Of a DNA stretch of 64,000 nucleotides, positions 10,311 through 20,128 are shown piece after piece; positions within the stretch are counted from its first letter, which is position 1; the number at the start of each line of letters is the position of its first letter. The DNA comes from Paenibacillus cymbidii (GTDB taxonomy: Bacteria > Bacillota > Bacilli > Paenibacillales > NBRC-103111). The notes below the pieces were generated by a model. That model saw only the letters and a list, made by a program, of their open reading frames with translations. It did no database searches and was not told the DNA's origin. Made by a program: the position numbers and the translations under genes. The DNA lies in NCBI RefSeq assembly GCF_004764705.1, contig NZ_SHLX01000001.1, forward strand, positions 558,001-622,000, given 5' to 3'.

Positions 10311-11273
10311 ATGCATATTTACGAACTGACGTGGCCGCAGCCGTTGCCGCAGCCGGGGATGCCGTCAGCGCACGTCGTGGCGCTTGGCGACTTCGACGGC
10401 ATGCATCTCGGCCACCGCGAGGTGATCGGCCGCGCGCTTCGGACCGCGCGTTCGCTTGGTTTGCCGGCGACGGTCATGACCTTCGATCCGCATCCGCGCG
10501 CCGTGCTCGGTCAGAGCAAATACGAGCAGTCGCTGACGCCGCTGCCGGACAAGCTGGAGCTGCTGCGGGACATGGGGATCGACTGCATCTACGTCGTGAC
10601 GTTCGACCGTACGTTCGCCGCGCTGAGCCCGGCGCAATTCGTCGAGGAAGTATTAACGCCGCTCGGCGTCAATACGGCGATCGTCGGCTTCGACTTCACG
10701 TTCGGCCATTTGGGCGCCGGCACCGCCGATTCGTTGACCGATCTGGCGCACGGCCGGTTTACGGTCGAAGTGGTGCGGCCGTATCACCTGCACGAGATCA
10801 AGGTCGGCAGCACGGTCATCCGCGAATACGTGGAATCCGGCCAGGTGGACCGGGCGGCCGAGTTGCTCGGGCGACCGTACTGCATCCAGGGGACGGTTGT
10901 TCACGGTCATGCCAGAGGGCGCACCATCGGTTTTCCGACCGCCAACATCGCGCCGCATGAACTGTACGTGATGCCGCCAAACGGCGTGTACGCCGTTCAT
11001 GCGCACGTAGGCGGCCACACATATGGCGGCGTCATGAACATCGGCTTGCGGCCGACATTCAAGGACGGCGACAGCAGCGTGTCGCTCGAGGCGCACTTGT
11101 TCGATTTTGACCGTGATATTTACGGCGAAACGATAGCCGTTTCGTTCGTGCGCATGCTGCGCGGCGAACGCAAATTTCCTGCCGTCAGCGACCTGATCGC
11201 CCAGATCGGCCGGGATTCCGACGAGGCGAGGCGGCTGCTGGCCGAACGGCCGCCGGGCATCAACATCGGATAG
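10311..11273 (+). CDS. ribF: Bifunctional riboflavin kinase / FAD synthetase
   Basis: RibF (320 aa) phosphorylates riboflavin to FMN and adenylylates FMN to FAD. The N-terminal nucleotidyltransferase domain shows [15 protein letters not shown] (the GxFDGxHxGH-type motif), and the C-terminal kinase domain shows [11 protein letters not shown] followed by NIGLRPTF. It is the last gene of the translation operon here, 36 bases after truB; the rpsO promoter begins 33 bases after its stop. This truB-ribF-rpsO order is common in Firmicutes. Confidence 0.95.
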   Translation: MHIYELTWPQPLPQPGMPSAHVVALGDFDGMHLGHREVIGRALRTARSLGLPATVMTFDPHPRAVLGQSKYEQSLTPLPDKLELLRDMGIDCIYVVTFDRTFAALSPAQFVEEVLTPLGVNTAIVGFDFTFGHLGAGTADSLTDLAHGRFTVEVVRPYHLHEIKVGSTVIREYVESGQVDRAAELLGRPYCIQGTVVHGHARGRTIGFPTANIAPHELYVMPPNGVYAVHAHVGGHTYGGVMNIGLRPTFKDGDSSVSLEAHLFDFDRDIYGETIAVSFVRMLRGERKFPAVSDLIAQIGRDSDEARRLLAERPPGINIG

Positions 11274-11306
11274 ACCGCGCTCCGGCGAGCCGCGCGGAAA
11301 TGCCGG

Positions 11307-11336
11307 TTGCTTCACCGCTATCATTCATGCTATACT
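11307..11336 (+). promoter_or_regulatory. Sigma-A promoter of rpsO
   Basis: TTGCTT at 11307-11312, 18-base spacer, TATACT at 11331-11336. Predicted start near 11343 gives a leader of about 120 bases. Confidence 0.7.
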
Positions 11337-11342
11337 GTTGTT

Positions 11343-11464
11343 CGGTCGTGCAAGAACAAGACCATGGGCGGATTCGCTCCGCTAAACCTCGGCATGGATG
11401 CGCGCTCTCACCGGCGGCTTCTGGGCTGAAGGGGATCATTCAATCGATGAAGGAGGTGAACGGT
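11343..11464 (+). promoter_or_regulatory. Probable S15 autoregulatory leader of rpsO
   Basis: A GC-rich leader of about 120 bases with several possible helices precedes the AGGAGGTGA site (11451-11459) of rpsO. S15-binding leaders that repress rpsO translation are known in Geobacillus and other Firmicutes. Position and size fit; I did not resolve the fold, so this is inference. Confidence 0.45.
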
Positions 11465-11734
<270 letters not shown>

Positions 11735-11741
11735 TGACATT

Positions 11742-11802
11742 AAGCAACCGCGTGTTACCGTACCGGACAGCCGGCTGCGGGAACCGGGTTGCTTTTATTT
11801 TT
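11742..11802 (+). terminator. Rho-independent terminator of rpsO
   Basis: Stem AAGCAACC (11742-11749) with GGTTGCTT (11787-11794), GC-rich interior, followed by TTTATTTTT. Confidence 0.8.
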
Positions 11803-11890
11803 GTTCCCGCTCTCCCCGTTTATTTCACGATCAAAGCAGGAAATACTAGTAAGCATGTTGAACATATATGAGATTTACATAACGTCGTAA

Positions 11891-11916
11891 GGTCGTTCAC
11901 TTGTATTTGAACGACC
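11891..11916 (+). promoter_or_regulatory. Hairpin just upstream of the pnp ribosome binding site
   Basis: A perfect 9-bp stem GGTCGTTCA/TGAACGACC with an 8-base loop ends 5 bases before the AAGGAGGG site of pnp. Its place suggests control of pnp translation or mRNA stability. Confidence 0.65.
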
Positions 11917-11934
11917 ACTTTAAGGAGGGAAACG

Positions 11935-14034
11935 ATGGAGAAGAAGATACAAATCGACCTAGGCGGCCGGCCGCTTATTCTCGAAAGCGGGCGTTTGGCC
12001 AAACAGGCGAACGGGGCGGTAATGGCCCGTTACGGCGACACCGCCGTACTTTGCACCGTAACGGCATCGAAGGATCCGAAGGACCTTGATTTTTTTCCGC
12101 TGACCGTGAACTATGAGGAACGGATGTACGCCGTCGGCAAAATTCCCGGCGGGTACGTGAAACGCGAAGGGCGTCCTTCGCAGAAGGCGATTCTCGCCAG
12201 CCGGCTGACTGACCGTCCGATCCGGCCGCTGTTCGCGGAAGGGTTCCGCAACGACGTGCAGATCGTGAACCTGGTCATGAGCGTGGAGCAGGACAACTCG
12301 CCGGAAATTACGGCCATGATCGGCACTTCCGCGTCGCTCGCCATTTCCGACGTGCCGTTCGACGGTCCGATCGGCGGCGTTGTCGTCGGCCGGGTGGACG
12401 GGCAGTTCGTCATCAACCCGACGGTGGCGCAAGCGGCCGTCAGCGAACTGTATCTCGTGGTGGCGGGCACGAAAGACGCGATCATGATGGTTGAAGCGGA
12501 AGCGCACGAGGTGCCGGAAGAAATCATGCTCGAAGCGATCATGTTCGGCCACGAAGCGATCAAAACGATCGTCGCCGCCATCGAACAATTCGTCGCGGAA
12601 GTCGGCAAGCCGAAGATGGAAGTACAGCTGCATACGGTCGATGCCGAAGTGAACCGCGCCGTGCGCGACTATGCGGAAGCCCGTCTCGTCGAAGCGGTGC
12701 GCATCGCAGAGAAGCATGCGCGGCAGGATGCAATCGACGCGATCGAAAGCGAAACGGTCGAACTGTTCAAGCAGCAATATGCCGAAACGCCGGGCCGCAT
12801 CGCCGATGTGAAGGAAGTGCTGCACGATATCGTCAAGGAAGAAGTGCGCCGCCTGATTACGCACGACAAGGTTCGTCCGGACGGCCGCGCCTTGAACGAA
12901 ATTCGCCCGATCGAATGCGACACGGGACTGCTTGCGCGTACGCACGGCACGGGGCTGTTCACCCGCGGGCAAACGCAGGCGCTTAGCGTTTGTACGCTTG
13001 GCGCGCTCGGCGACGTGCAAATTTTGGACGGCATCGATCTCGAGGAAAGCAAACGGTTCATGCACCATTACAATTTCCCGCCGTTCAGCGTCGGGGAAGC
13101 GCGGCCGCTTCGTCCGCCGGGACGCCGCGAAATCGGCCACGGTGCGCTTGGCGAACGGGCGCTCGAGATGGTTATCCCGGACGAATCCGTGTTTCCGTAT
13201 ACGATTCGCGTCGTCTCCGAGGTGCTGGAATCGAACGGTTCGACTTCGCAGGCGAGCATTTGCGCGGGCACGATGGCGCTGATGGACGCGGGCGTGCCGA
13301 TTAAGGCGCCGGTAGCGGGCATCGCGATGGGGCTGATCAAGGACGGCGACCACGTGTCGATTCTGACCGACATTCAAGGGATGGAAGACCATCTCGGCGA
13401 TATGGACTTCAAAGTGGCGGGAACCGCAACGGGCGTAACGGCCATTCAGATGGACATCAAAATCGCCGGCATCAGCCGCGAAATTTTGGCTGAGGCGCTG
13501 CAGCAGGCGAAGGAAGGCCGCATGTTCATTCTGGGCAAAATGCTGGCCCACATCGCCGCGCCGAAGAAGTCGCTTTCTCCTTACGCGCCAAAGATCATCA
13601 TCATGCAAATCCATCCGGACAAAATCCGCGACGTCATCGGCGCCGGCGGCAAAATCATCAACAAAATCATCGACGAAACCGGCGTCAAAATCGATATCGA
13701 ACAGGACGGCAAGGTGTTTATCGCCTCTTCCGACGAAACGATGAACGAAAAGGCCCGTTCGATCATCGAAGGCATCGTGCGCGAAGTGGTCGTCGGCGAA
13801 GTATACCTTGGCACCGTCAAACGGATCGAAAAATTCGGCGCTTTTGTCGAAGTGCTGCCGGGCAAGGAAGGGCTCGTCCACATTTCGCAGCTGGCTAACG
13901 AACGGGTAGCGAAAGTGGAGGATGTCGTCAGCCTGGGCGACAAAATTACGGTCAAAGTGACCGAAATCGATCAGCAAGGCAGAGTCAACCTGTCCCGCAA
14001 AGCGACGCTGGAGCAGAAGCCGGTCACTTCCTAA
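11935..14034 (+). CDS. pnp: Polyribonucleotide nucleotidyltransferase (PNPase)
   Basis: PNPase (699 aa) is a phosphorolytic 3'-to-5' exoribonuclease, central to mRNA turnover and DNA repair in Bacillales. Two RNase PH domains are separated by an all-alpha linker; the KH domain ([25 protein letters not shown]) and S1 domain ([33 protein letters not shown]) close the protein. Motifs [21 protein letters not shown] and [12 protein letters not shown] are present. ATG 11935 follows AAGGAGGG. A terminator-like hairpin lies about 70 bases after the stop. Confidence 0.98.
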   Translation: MEKKIQIDLGGRPLILESGRLAKQANGAVMARYGDTAVLCTVTASKDPKDLDFFPLTVNYEERMYAVGKIPGGYVKREGRPSQKAILASRLTDRPIRPLFAEGFRNDVQIVNLVMSVEQDNSPEITAMIGTSASLAISDVPFDGPIGGVVVGRVDGQFVINPTVAQAAVSELYLVVAGTKDAIMMVEAEAHEVPEEIMLEAIMFGHEAIKTIVAAIEQFVAEVGKPKMEVQLHTVDAEVNRAVRDYAEARLVEAVRIAEKHARQDAIDAIESETVELFKQQYAETPGRIADVKEVLHDIVKEEVRRLITHDKVRPDGRALNEIRPIECDTGLLARTHGTGLFTRGQTQALSVCTLGALGDVQILDGIDLEESKRFMHHYNFPPFSVGEARPLRPPGRREIGHGALGERALEMVIPDESVFPYTIRVVSEVLESNGSTSQASICAGTMALMDAGVPIKAPVAGIAMGLIKDGDHVSILTDIQGMEDHLGDMDFKVAGTATGVTAIQMDIKIAGISREILAEALQQAKEGRMFILGKMLAHIAAPKKSLSPYAPKIIIMQIHPDKIRDVIGAGGKIINKIIDETGVKIDIEQDGKVFIASSDETMNEKARSIIEGIVREVVVGEVYLGTVKRIEKFGAFVEVLPGKEGLVHISQLANERVAKVEDVVSLGDKITVKVTEIDQQGRVNLSRKATLEQKPVTS

Positions 14035-14103
14035 CGGATGTTGACCGGTTTTCCGGCCCGGTTCGAAGAGTAGCGAAGCGAGCCGTATAAATCCATTTTA
14101 CCG

Positions 14104-14139
14104 AAAGAGCCAGCGAATGTCTGACTCTTTTTGCTTTTT
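14104..14139 (+). terminator. Probable terminator of pnp
   Basis: Stem AAAGAGCCAG/CTGACTCTTT with one internal mismatch, loop CGAATGT, then TTGCTTTTTC. Confidence 0.65.
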
Positions 14140-14305
14140 CTGGCGAAAGTCGCCAATCGGTCTATTCCGGACGCCCGGCTCATATAGATGAATGCGGCGG
14201 AGTAGGCGCCGTCTATTTGAATTTAGCTTGTGTTCGTGCTACATTCATCTGTAACGGTTGCCCAAAAGTGCCGAAGCTGCGGCAACCCGTTTAGGAGGAC
14301 CTGAC

Positions 14306-15589
14306 TTGATCAAACACCACTTATCCAACGGCATGCGCGTTGTGATGGAGAAAATTCCAACCTGCCGCTCGGTTTCATTCGGCATTTGGGTAAAGACGGG
14401 CTCGCGCAACGAGCCGCTTCCGCTGAACGGCGTTTCCCATTTTATCGAACACATGCTGTTTAAGGGAACGGACCGTTATTCGGCCAAAGATATCGCCGAC
14501 GTCTTCGACGGGATCGGCGGCAACGTCAACGCGTTCACGACGAAGGAGTATACGTGCTACTACGCCAAGGTGCTGGACGAACATTTGCATATCGCCGTCG
14601 ACGTGCTGGCCGACATGGTGTTTCATTCGCGGCTGGATACGGAAGAACTGGAGAAGGAACGCAACGTCATTCTCGAGGAAATCGCGATGTATGACGATAC
14701 ACCCGACGACCTCGTTCACGATTTGTTGGCCAAAGCGGCTTACGGCGACCATCCGCTCGGCTTGACGATTCTCGGCACGGAACCGAATTTGCGCTCGCTC
14801 TCTGCTTACGAGCTGCGCGACTACATGGACCGCCATTATTCGGTCGGCAATTTCGTCATCGGCGTGGCCGGCAATTACGGCGACGATTTGCTCGAGCTGC
14901 TGGAGCGGCATTTCTCCGGATTCGCCAATGTCGGCGAGCCGTTCTCCTGCGACCCGCCGGGCTTCGTCGGCGACTCGTTGTTCCATTCGAAGAAGACGGA
15001 GCAAAACCATATTTGTTTTTCGTGGCCGGGCTGTTCGATCGGCGACGAGCGGTTATACGGAATGATTCTGCTCAACAACGTCATCGGCGGCGGAATGAGC
15101 TCGCGTCTGTTCCAGGAAATTCGCGAGAAGCGCGGCATGGCGTATTCGGTTTATTCGTATCATTCGGCCCATCTCGACAGCGGTCTGTTCACCGTCTACA
15201 TCGGCACGGCGCCGAAACAAACGGAGGAAGTGCTCAAGGTGTCGATGGACGTCATCGGCGATGTGATCGGCCAGGGCGTGCTGGACGCCGAACTGCGCCG
15301 GGGCAAGGAGCAACTGAAAGGCAGCTTGATCCTCGGCCTGGAAAGCACGAGCAGCCGGATGAACCGCATCGGCAAAAACGAGCTGATGCTCGGCAAGCAC
15401 AACACGATGGACGAAATTATCGAACGCATCGAGGCGATTCGCATGGAAGACATCAAGGCATTAACGAACGAGCTGTTCGCACAGCCGTTTGCTCTCGCCA
15501 TGGTCGGGCAATCGGACAAAGCCATTCAATCGTTTGGGAGGGATCAGCTTGTCGTACGGCGTTCAACTGAAACGACTGCCGGGCAATGA
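14306..15589 (+). CDS. mlpA: M16 family zinc metalloprotease (MlpA/YmxG type)
   Basis: A processing-peptidase-like M16B enzyme (427 aa). The inverted zinc motif HFIEH is at residues 45-49, with the distal Glu in the [11 protein letters not shown] segment, so it should be active. The C-terminal half is the usual substrate-clamping domain ([23 protein letters not shown]). TTG 14306 follows AGGAGG by 7 bases; the longest ORF starts 16 codons upstream without a ribosome binding site. It sits between pnp and dut as in related genomes. In B. subtilis the homologue lies beside pnp and has been linked to regulation of exoprotease expression. The 3' end overlaps dut by 41 bases. Confidence 0.92.
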   Translation: MIKHHLSNGMRVVMEKIPTCRSVSFGIWVKTGSRNEPLPLNGVSHFIEHMLFKGTDRYSAKDIADVFDGIGGNVNAFTTKEYTCYYAKVLDEHLHIAVDVLADMVFHSRLDTEELEKERNVILEEIAMYDDTPDDLVHDLLAKAAYGDHPLGLTILGTEPNLRSLSAYELRDYMDRHYSVGNFVIGVAGNYGDDLLELLERHFSGFANVGEPFSCDPPGFVGDSLFHSKKTEQNHICFSWPGCSIGDERLYGMILLNNVIGGGMSSRLFQEIREKRGMAYSVYSYHSAHLDSGLFTVYIGTAPKQTEEVLKVSMDVIGDVIGQGVLDAELRRGKEQLKGSLILGLESTSSRMNRIGKNELMLGKHNTMDEIIERIEAIRMEDIKALTNELFAQPFALAMVGQSDKAIQSFGRDQLVVRRSTETTAGQ

Positions 15590-15998
15590 GGATGTGCCGT
15601 TGCCGCGAAAAATGTCGCTACTTGCCAGCGGCTTCGATATTCACGCGGCTGTGGAGGGGCCGGTAGTGCTGCATCCGGGGGAACGAATGCTGATCCCGAC
15701 CGGCTTCGCGATGAGTATGCCGGCCGGGCTGGAAGCGCAGATTCGCCCGCGCAGCGGGCTGGCGCTCAAGCACGGCATCACGTCGCTGAACACGCCGGGC
15801 ACGATTGACGCCGACTACCGCGGCGAAGTGAAGGTGCTGCTCATCAATCACGGACAAGCGCCGTTTACGATCGAGCGCGGCGAACGGATTGCGCAAATGG
15901 TGTTCCAGCTTGTGCCGGAAATCGCGCTGACGGAAGTGGACGAGCTGTCCGATACGGAGCGCGGCGGCGGCGGGTTTGGACATACGGGTTCGAAGTAA
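15549..15998 (+). CDS. dut: dUTP diphosphatase
   Basis: A trimeric-type dUTPase (149 aa) that hydrolyses dUTP to dUMP and pyrophosphate. All five motifs are recognisable: SGFDIHA (1), [11 protein letters not shown] (2), [17 protein letters not shown] (3), [10 protein letters not shown] (4), and the C-terminal Gly-rich arm [12 protein letters not shown] (5). TTG 15549 lies 6 bases after GGAGGG, inside the end of mlpA, and gives the normal family start [12 protein letters not shown] terminator follows. Confidence 0.94.
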   Translation: MSYGVQLKRLPGNEDVPLPRKMSLLASGFDIHAAVEGPVVLHPGERMLIPTGFAMSMPAGLEAQIRPRSGLALKHGITSLNTPGTIDADYRGEVKVLLINHGQAPFTIERGERIAQMVFQLVPEIALTEVDELSDTERGGGGFGHTGSK

Positions 15999-16012
15999 AT
16001 ATGGTTTGTTGT

Positions 16013-16042
16013 GCCCCGCGGGCTAAGAGCGGGGCTTTTTTT
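16013..16042 (+). terminator. Rho-independent terminator of dut
   Basis: Perfect 7-bp stem GCCCCGC/GCGGGGC followed by TTTTTTT. Confidence 0.9.
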
Positions 16043-16127
16043 ATGCGTCCCAGCCTCGTCGATTATGCCCCTCCGCTTATCCAACCAACTGTCGCCGGCC
16101 GTGGCATCCGCCCGTGCCCGGGGCTGG

Positions 16128-16156
16128 AACCCCCCCTTGGGCAGATGCATATAATA
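16128..16156 (+). promoter_or_regulatory. Sigma-K promoter of dpaAB
   Basis: AACC at 16128-16131, exactly 16 bases, then CATATAATA at 16148-16156: full agreement with the mACm-N16-CATAnnnTA consensus of the late mother-cell sigma factor. The start would be about 30 bases before the dpaA GTG. In B. subtilis spoVFAB is sigma-K dependent. Confidence 0.85.
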
Positions 16157-16190
16157 TCCCAAACGCAAGCTTGGAAAGGAGGGGAGTCTT

Positions 16191-17087
16191 GTGCTGACCG
16201 GCATTCAAATTGCATTCGTCGGCGGGGACGCGCGGCAACTGGAAGTCATCCAGAAATTGTCCGAGCTCGATGCCGCCGTTCGGTTAATGGGTTTCGACAA
16301 CTTGCAGCATCCGCTCGGCGGTGTCGTCAAAACCGCGTTTTCGCCCGAAGGGTTCAGCCAGGCGGACGCCGTCATTTTGCCGGCCGTCGGCAGCGATGAC
16401 AGCGGGAAGGTGGAGTCGATCTTCACGTCCGAAGAGCTCGTGTTGACGGATGACCATATCGCAGCGCTCCCGAAGCACGCCAAAGTATATACCGGGATGG
16501 CCAAAGCGTATTTGAAGTCAATTTGCGCGAACCACGCCATTACGCTAATCGAGCTGTTCGAGCGCGACGACGTAGCAATTTACAATTCGATCCCTACCGC
16601 GGAGGGCGCCATTATGATGGCGATCCAGAACACCGATTTTACGATACACGGTTCGCAAAGCATGGTGCTCGGGATTGGACGGACAGGGCTGACGCTGGCC
16701 CGCACGCTGCAAGGGCTCGGCGCGAAGGTGAAGACGGGAGTGCGAAAGCCGGAACACTACGCCCGGGCGGCGGAGATGGGGTTCACGCCGTTCTACCTGC
16801 GCGATTTGCAAGAACACGCGGCGGGGGTGGATCTGCTGTTCAATACGATTCCCGCCATGGTCGTAACGGCGCAAATCATTGCGAACATCCCGCATCGCGC
16901 CCTGATCATCGATCTCGCTTCGAAGCCCGGGGGGACGGATTTCCGGTTCGCCGAGAAGCGGGGCGTCAAGGCGCTGCTGGCCCCCGGGTTGCCCGGTATC
17001 GTCGCTCCCAAAACGGCAGGACGCATCATCGCGCAGACTTTGGCCGAATTGTTGCAGGAAGACGAACGAAACGGGAGGAATCCGTAA
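16191..17087 (+). CDS. dpaA: Dipicolinate synthase subunit A
   Basis: DpaA (SpoVFA, 298 aa) with DpaB converts dihydroxy-tetrahydrodipicolinate, a lysine-pathway intermediate, to dipicolinic acid in the mother cell; DPA with calcium fills the spore core. The protein has a Rossmann-like NAD(P)-binding segment (SMVLGIGRTGLTLARTLQGLGAKVKTGVRKP) and the ending region KALLAPGLPGIVAPKTAGRIIAQTL typical of the family. The GTG start follows AAAGGAGGGG. The stop shares one base with the dpaB start (TAATG). Confidence 0.96.
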   Translation: MLTGIQIAFVGGDARQLEVIQKLSELDAAVRLMGFDNLQHPLGGVVKTAFSPEGFSQADAVILPAVGSDDSGKVESIFTSEELVLTDDHIAALPKHAKVYTGMAKAYLKSICANHAITLIELFERDDVAIYNSIPTAEGAIMMAIQNTDFTIHGSQSMVLGIGRTGLTLARTLQGLGAKVKTGVRKPEHYARAAEMGFTPFYLRDLQEHAAGVDLLFNTIPAMVVTAQIIANIPHRALIIDLASKPGGTDFRFAEKRGVKALLAPGLPGIVAPKTAGRIIAQTLAELLQEDERNGRNP

Positions 17088-17680
17088 TGGATTGGCATGG
17101 GGTGACAGTCGGCTTTGCGCTAACGGGGTCGCATTGCACGTTCGAGGAAGTAATGCCGCAAATCAAGCGGTTCGTCGACGCGGGAGCTACCGTCGTGCCG
17201 GTTGCGTCGCAGACGCTGATGACGACCGACACGCGGTTCGGCACATCGGAAAGTTGGCAAAAACAGTTGAAAGATATAACCGGGAATGATATTATTTCTT
17301 CAATCGTGGATGCGGAGCCGCTCGGCCCTTCCAAACGTTTCAACGTGCTCGTGATTGCTCCGTGCACGGGCAATACGACAAGCAAGCTTGCCAACGCATT
17401 GACGGAAAGCGCCGTGCTGATGGCGGCCAAAGCGCAAATGCGCAACGGCCGGCCGCTGGTGCTGGCGATTTCCACCAATGACGGGCTCGGCTTGAACGCA
17501 TTCAACATCGCCAGGCTGCAGACCGCGAAGAACATTTACTTCGTTCCCTACGGTCAGGATGCGCCGTTCGCCAAGCCCAACTCGCTTGTGGCGCGTATGG
17601 ACCTGATTATGGAAACGTGCGAAGCGTCGCTGGAAGGCAGACAACTGCAGCCGATGATTATCGAGCGGTTTCAGTACTGA
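17087..17680 (+). CDS. dpaB: Dipicolinate synthase subunit B
   Basis: DpaB (SpoVFB, 197 aa) is the flavoprotein-fold partner of DpaA. The N-terminus GVTVGFALTGSHCTFEEVMPQI carries the flavoprotein-like nucleotide-binding pattern, and VLVIAPCTGNTTSKLANALTESAVLMAAKAQMR is the family signature. ATG 17087 has GGGAGG just upstream and overlaps the dpaA stop by one base. A weak terminator-like hairpin at 17738-17765 separates dpaB from asd, consistent with a short sporulation-only transcript. Confidence 0.95.
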   Translation: MDWHGVTVGFALTGSHCTFEEVMPQIKRFVDAGATVVPVASQTLMTTDTRFGTSESWQKQLKDITGNDIISSIVDAEPLGPSKRFNVLVIAPCTGNTTSKLANALTESAVLMAAKAQMRNGRPLVLAISTNDGLGLNAFNIARLQTAKNIYFVPYGQDAPFAKPNSLVARMDLIMETCEASLEGRQLQPMIIERFQY

Positions 17681-17737
17681 TACGATTTGGCGCAGGCAGC
17701 ATGCCGAATCGGTTAAGGGCATCCGTAATACGGCCCC

Positions 17738-17765
17738 AAGCTTCGCAAGAAGCTTTCTTCTTCAT
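17738..17765 (+). terminator. Possible weak terminator after dpaB
   Basis: 7-bp stem AAGCTTC/GAAGCTT, loop GCAA, followed by the pyrimidine-rich TCTTCTTCATTT. Confidence 0.5.
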
Positions 17766-17789
17766 TTCACCTGAGCAAGGGAGAGACTC

Positions 17790-18833
17790 GTGTTGCCGAA
17801 TCAGAAGCAGTTTCATGTGGCGGTTGTCGGCGTAACGGGAGCGGTAGGAGAACAGATCGTCCGTTTGCTGGATGAACGAGGGTTTCCGATCCGGCAGTTG
17901 AAGCTGCTGGCTTCAGCGCGTTCGGCCGGACGGAAAGTGCGTTTCCGCGGCGAGGACATTACCGTCGAGGAAGCGACGCCGGCAAGCTTCGAAGGCGTGG
18001 AGATCGCCTTCTTCAGCGCGGGCGGAGACGTGAGCAAGGCGCTTGTGCCGCATGCGGTCGCTGCCGGTGCGATCTGTATCGACAACACGAGCGCGTACCG
18101 GATGGACCCGGACGTGCCGCTCGTCGTGCCCGAAGTCAACGTGGACGGCATCAATGAGAACAAAGGCATCATCGCCAACCCGAACTGCTCGACGATCCAG
18201 ATGGTCGCCGCGCTTAAACCGCTTTACGACCGTTTCGGCATGTCGCGTATTATCGTCTCCACGTACCAGGCCGTGTCCGGCGCCGGCAGCCGCGCGATCG
18301 AGGAGATGAAGCGGCAAACCGCCGATGTGCTCGCAGGTCGGGAGGTGAAGCCGGATCTGTTGCCGGTTTCGTCGTTGCCGGTGAAACATCCGATCGCGTT
18401 CAACGCGATCCCGCAAATCGACAAGTTCCTCGATAACGGGTTCACGAATGAAGAAATGAAAATGATCAACGAAACGAAAAAAATTATGGGCGACGACACG
18501 ATCGAAGTGACGGCTACGTGCGTGCGGATTCCGGTCGTTTACGGCCACTCCGAGTCCGTTTATGTCGAGCTGAAGCGCGATTTCGACGTCGAAGAAGTGA
18601 AACGGCTGCTCGCCGAGGCACCGGGTATCGTGCTGGTCGACGATCCGTCCGAACAGCGCTACCCGCTGGCAACCGAAGCGGCGGGCCGAACCGAAACGTT
18701 CGTCGGCCGCATCCGCCGCGACCTGGGCAATCCTCGCGCGCTGAATATGTGGATCGTGTCCGACAATTTGCTCAAAGGCGCGGCATGGAACGCCGTGCAG
18801 ATCGGCGAGTACATCGCCATTGAACAGCCGTAA
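17790..18833 (+). CDS. asd: Aspartate-semialdehyde dehydrogenase
   Basis: Asd (347 aa) reduces aspartyl phosphate to the semialdehyde, the branch substrate for lysine, DPA, threonine and methionine. The N-terminal NADP-binding loop GVTGAVGEQIVRLL, active-site Cys133 in NPNCSTIQM, and the substrate-binding stretch SVYVELKRDFDVEE are present. GTG 17790 follows AAGGGAGAG. It leads the asd-dapG-dapA series that supplies dihydrodipicolinate to the neighbouring dpaAB. Confidence 0.96.
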   Translation: MLPNQKQFHVAVVGVTGAVGEQIVRLLDERGFPIRQLKLLASARSAGRKVRFRGEDITVEEATPASFEGVEIAFFSAGGDVSKALVPHAVAAGAICIDNTSAYRMDPDVPLVVPEVNVDGINENKGIIANPNCSTIQMVAALKPLYDRFGMSRIIVSTYQAVSGAGSRAIEEMKRQTADVLAGREVKPDLLPVSSLPVKHPIAFNAIPQIDKFLDNGFTNEEMKMINETKKIMGDDTIEVTATCVRIPVVYGHSESVYVELKRDFDVEEVKRLLAEAPGIVLVDDPSEQRYPLATEAAGRTETFVGRIRRDLGNPRALNMWIVSDNLLKGAAWNAVQIGEYIAIEQP

Positions 18834-18880
18834 GCGAACATGAGGCGGCAGCCGGCAAGGCCGGCTCGGGGGGAAGAACA

Positions 18881-20101
18881 ATGCGCATCCTGGTGCAGAA
18901 GTTCGGGGGCACTTCCCTTTCCACCGCAAACGCCCGTAATGAAGTCATCCAGCATATCAAGCGCGAGCTGCAGCAAGGGTATCACGTCGTAGTCGTCGTA
19001 TCCGCGATGGGAAGAAAAGGCGAACCTTACGCAACGGACACGTTGCTCGATTGGATCGACCGCAACGGCGGCGCGCTGCCGAAGCGGGAACTCGACATGC
19101 TGCTCGGCTGCGGCGAAACGATCAGCGCCGCGACGCTTTGCAGCTTGCTGGAAGAGGCGGGAATACCGGCCTCGGTGCTCAGCGGCGGCCAAGCCGGCAT
19201 CGTCACGGACGACCGGTACGGCGACGCCTCGATTGCGGAAATAAAGCCGACCCGCGTGCTGGATTTGCTGGCGCAGCGCAAGGTTGTCATCGTGACCGGC
19301 TTTCAGGGAGTTACGCCGCAAGGCGATGTGACGACGCTCGGCCGCGGCGGCAGCGATACGTCGGCAACGGCGCTCGGCGCCGCGCTGCGAGCCGAGATCG
19401 TCGATATTTATACCGATGTGGACGGCATTCTGACGGCGGATCCGAAAGTGGAGCCCGACGCCCGGCCGATCGCACGCGTGTCGTTTGCGGAAATTTGCAA
19501 TATGGCCAGCAACGGCGCTAAAGTGGTGCACCCGCGGGCGGTCGAAATTGCGATGCAGGCGAACTTGCCGGTTCGCGTCCGCTCGACGTTTTCGTCGGGC
19601 GAAGGCACGCTCGTTGTGGCGAGCGACGCGCTGTATCCGGCGCCCGGCATCGTCAACGACCGGTTCGTAACGGGCATTGCCCATGTAACCGGCATTACGC
19701 AAATTCGCGTCAAGGGCGAAGCCGGCCGGTACGACATGCCGGTTGATGTGTTCAAGGCGATGGCGAAGCGGCAGATCAGCGTCGATTTTATCAATGTGAA
19801 TCCGGCCAGCGTGGCCTATACCGTGTTCGACCGCGAAGCGGAGCGCGCGGTGCGCCTGTTGCGCGAGATGGGGTACGAGCCGCAAGCGCTGCCCGGCTGC
19901 GCCAAAATATCCGTCATCGGCGGCGGCATGAACGGCGTGCCGGGCATCATGGCGCGCATTGTCGAAGCGTTGACGGAGCAAGATATTGCCATCCTGCAAT
20001 CGGCCGATTCGAACGCAACGATCTGGGTGCTGGTGAAAGGCGCCGACCTGATCGCGGCCGTGCGCACGCTGCATGCGGCGTTCGAGCTGCATCGCGGATG
20101 A
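18881..20101 (+). CDS. dapG: Aspartate kinase (DapG type)
   Basis: Aspartokinase (406 aa) catalyses the first step of the aspartate family pathway. KFGGTSL opens the kinase domain, with GRGGSDTSATALGAAL and TDVDGILTADP further on; two ACT regulatory domains occupy about residues 265-400 (VTGITQIRVKGEAGRYDMPVDVF; ISVIGGGMNGVPGIMARI). In B. subtilis the gene at this locus is aspartokinase I, inhibited by meso-diaminopimelate; the same regulation is inferred. ATG 18881 follows a G-rich ribosome binding site, 48 bases after asd. Confidence 0.95.
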   Translation: MRILVQKFGGTSLSTANARNEVIQHIKRELQQGYHVVVVVSAMGRKGEPYATDTLLDWIDRNGGALPKRELDMLLGCGETISAATLCSLLEEAGIPASVLSGGQAGIVTDDRYGDASIAEIKPTRVLDLLAQRKVVIVTGFQGVTPQGDVTTLGRGGSDTSATALGAALRAEIVDIYTDVDGILTADPKVEPDARPIARVSFAEICNMASNGAKVVHPRAVEIAMQANLPVRVRSTFSSGEGTLVVASDALYPAPGIVNDRFVTGIAHVTGITQIRVKGEAGRYDMPVDVFKAMAKRQISVDFINVNPASVAYTVFDREAERAVRLLREMGYEPQALPGCAKISVIGGGMNGVPGIMARIVEALTEQDIAILQSADSNATIWVLVKGADLIAAVRTLHAAFELHRG

Positions 20102-20128
20102 GAGGGAACTATTGTGGGAGGTACCGAC

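Noticed and set aside
11959..13977. 672-codon antisense ORF opposite pnp
   Set aside because: His/Arg/Asp-rich nonsense typical of the opposite strand of GC-rich genes; pnp is certain on the + strand.
14216..14255. Possible promoter for mlpA
   Set aside because: Several weak boxes (TTTGAA, TTGTGT, TACATT, TGTAAC) but none with both good sequence and 17-18 base spacing.
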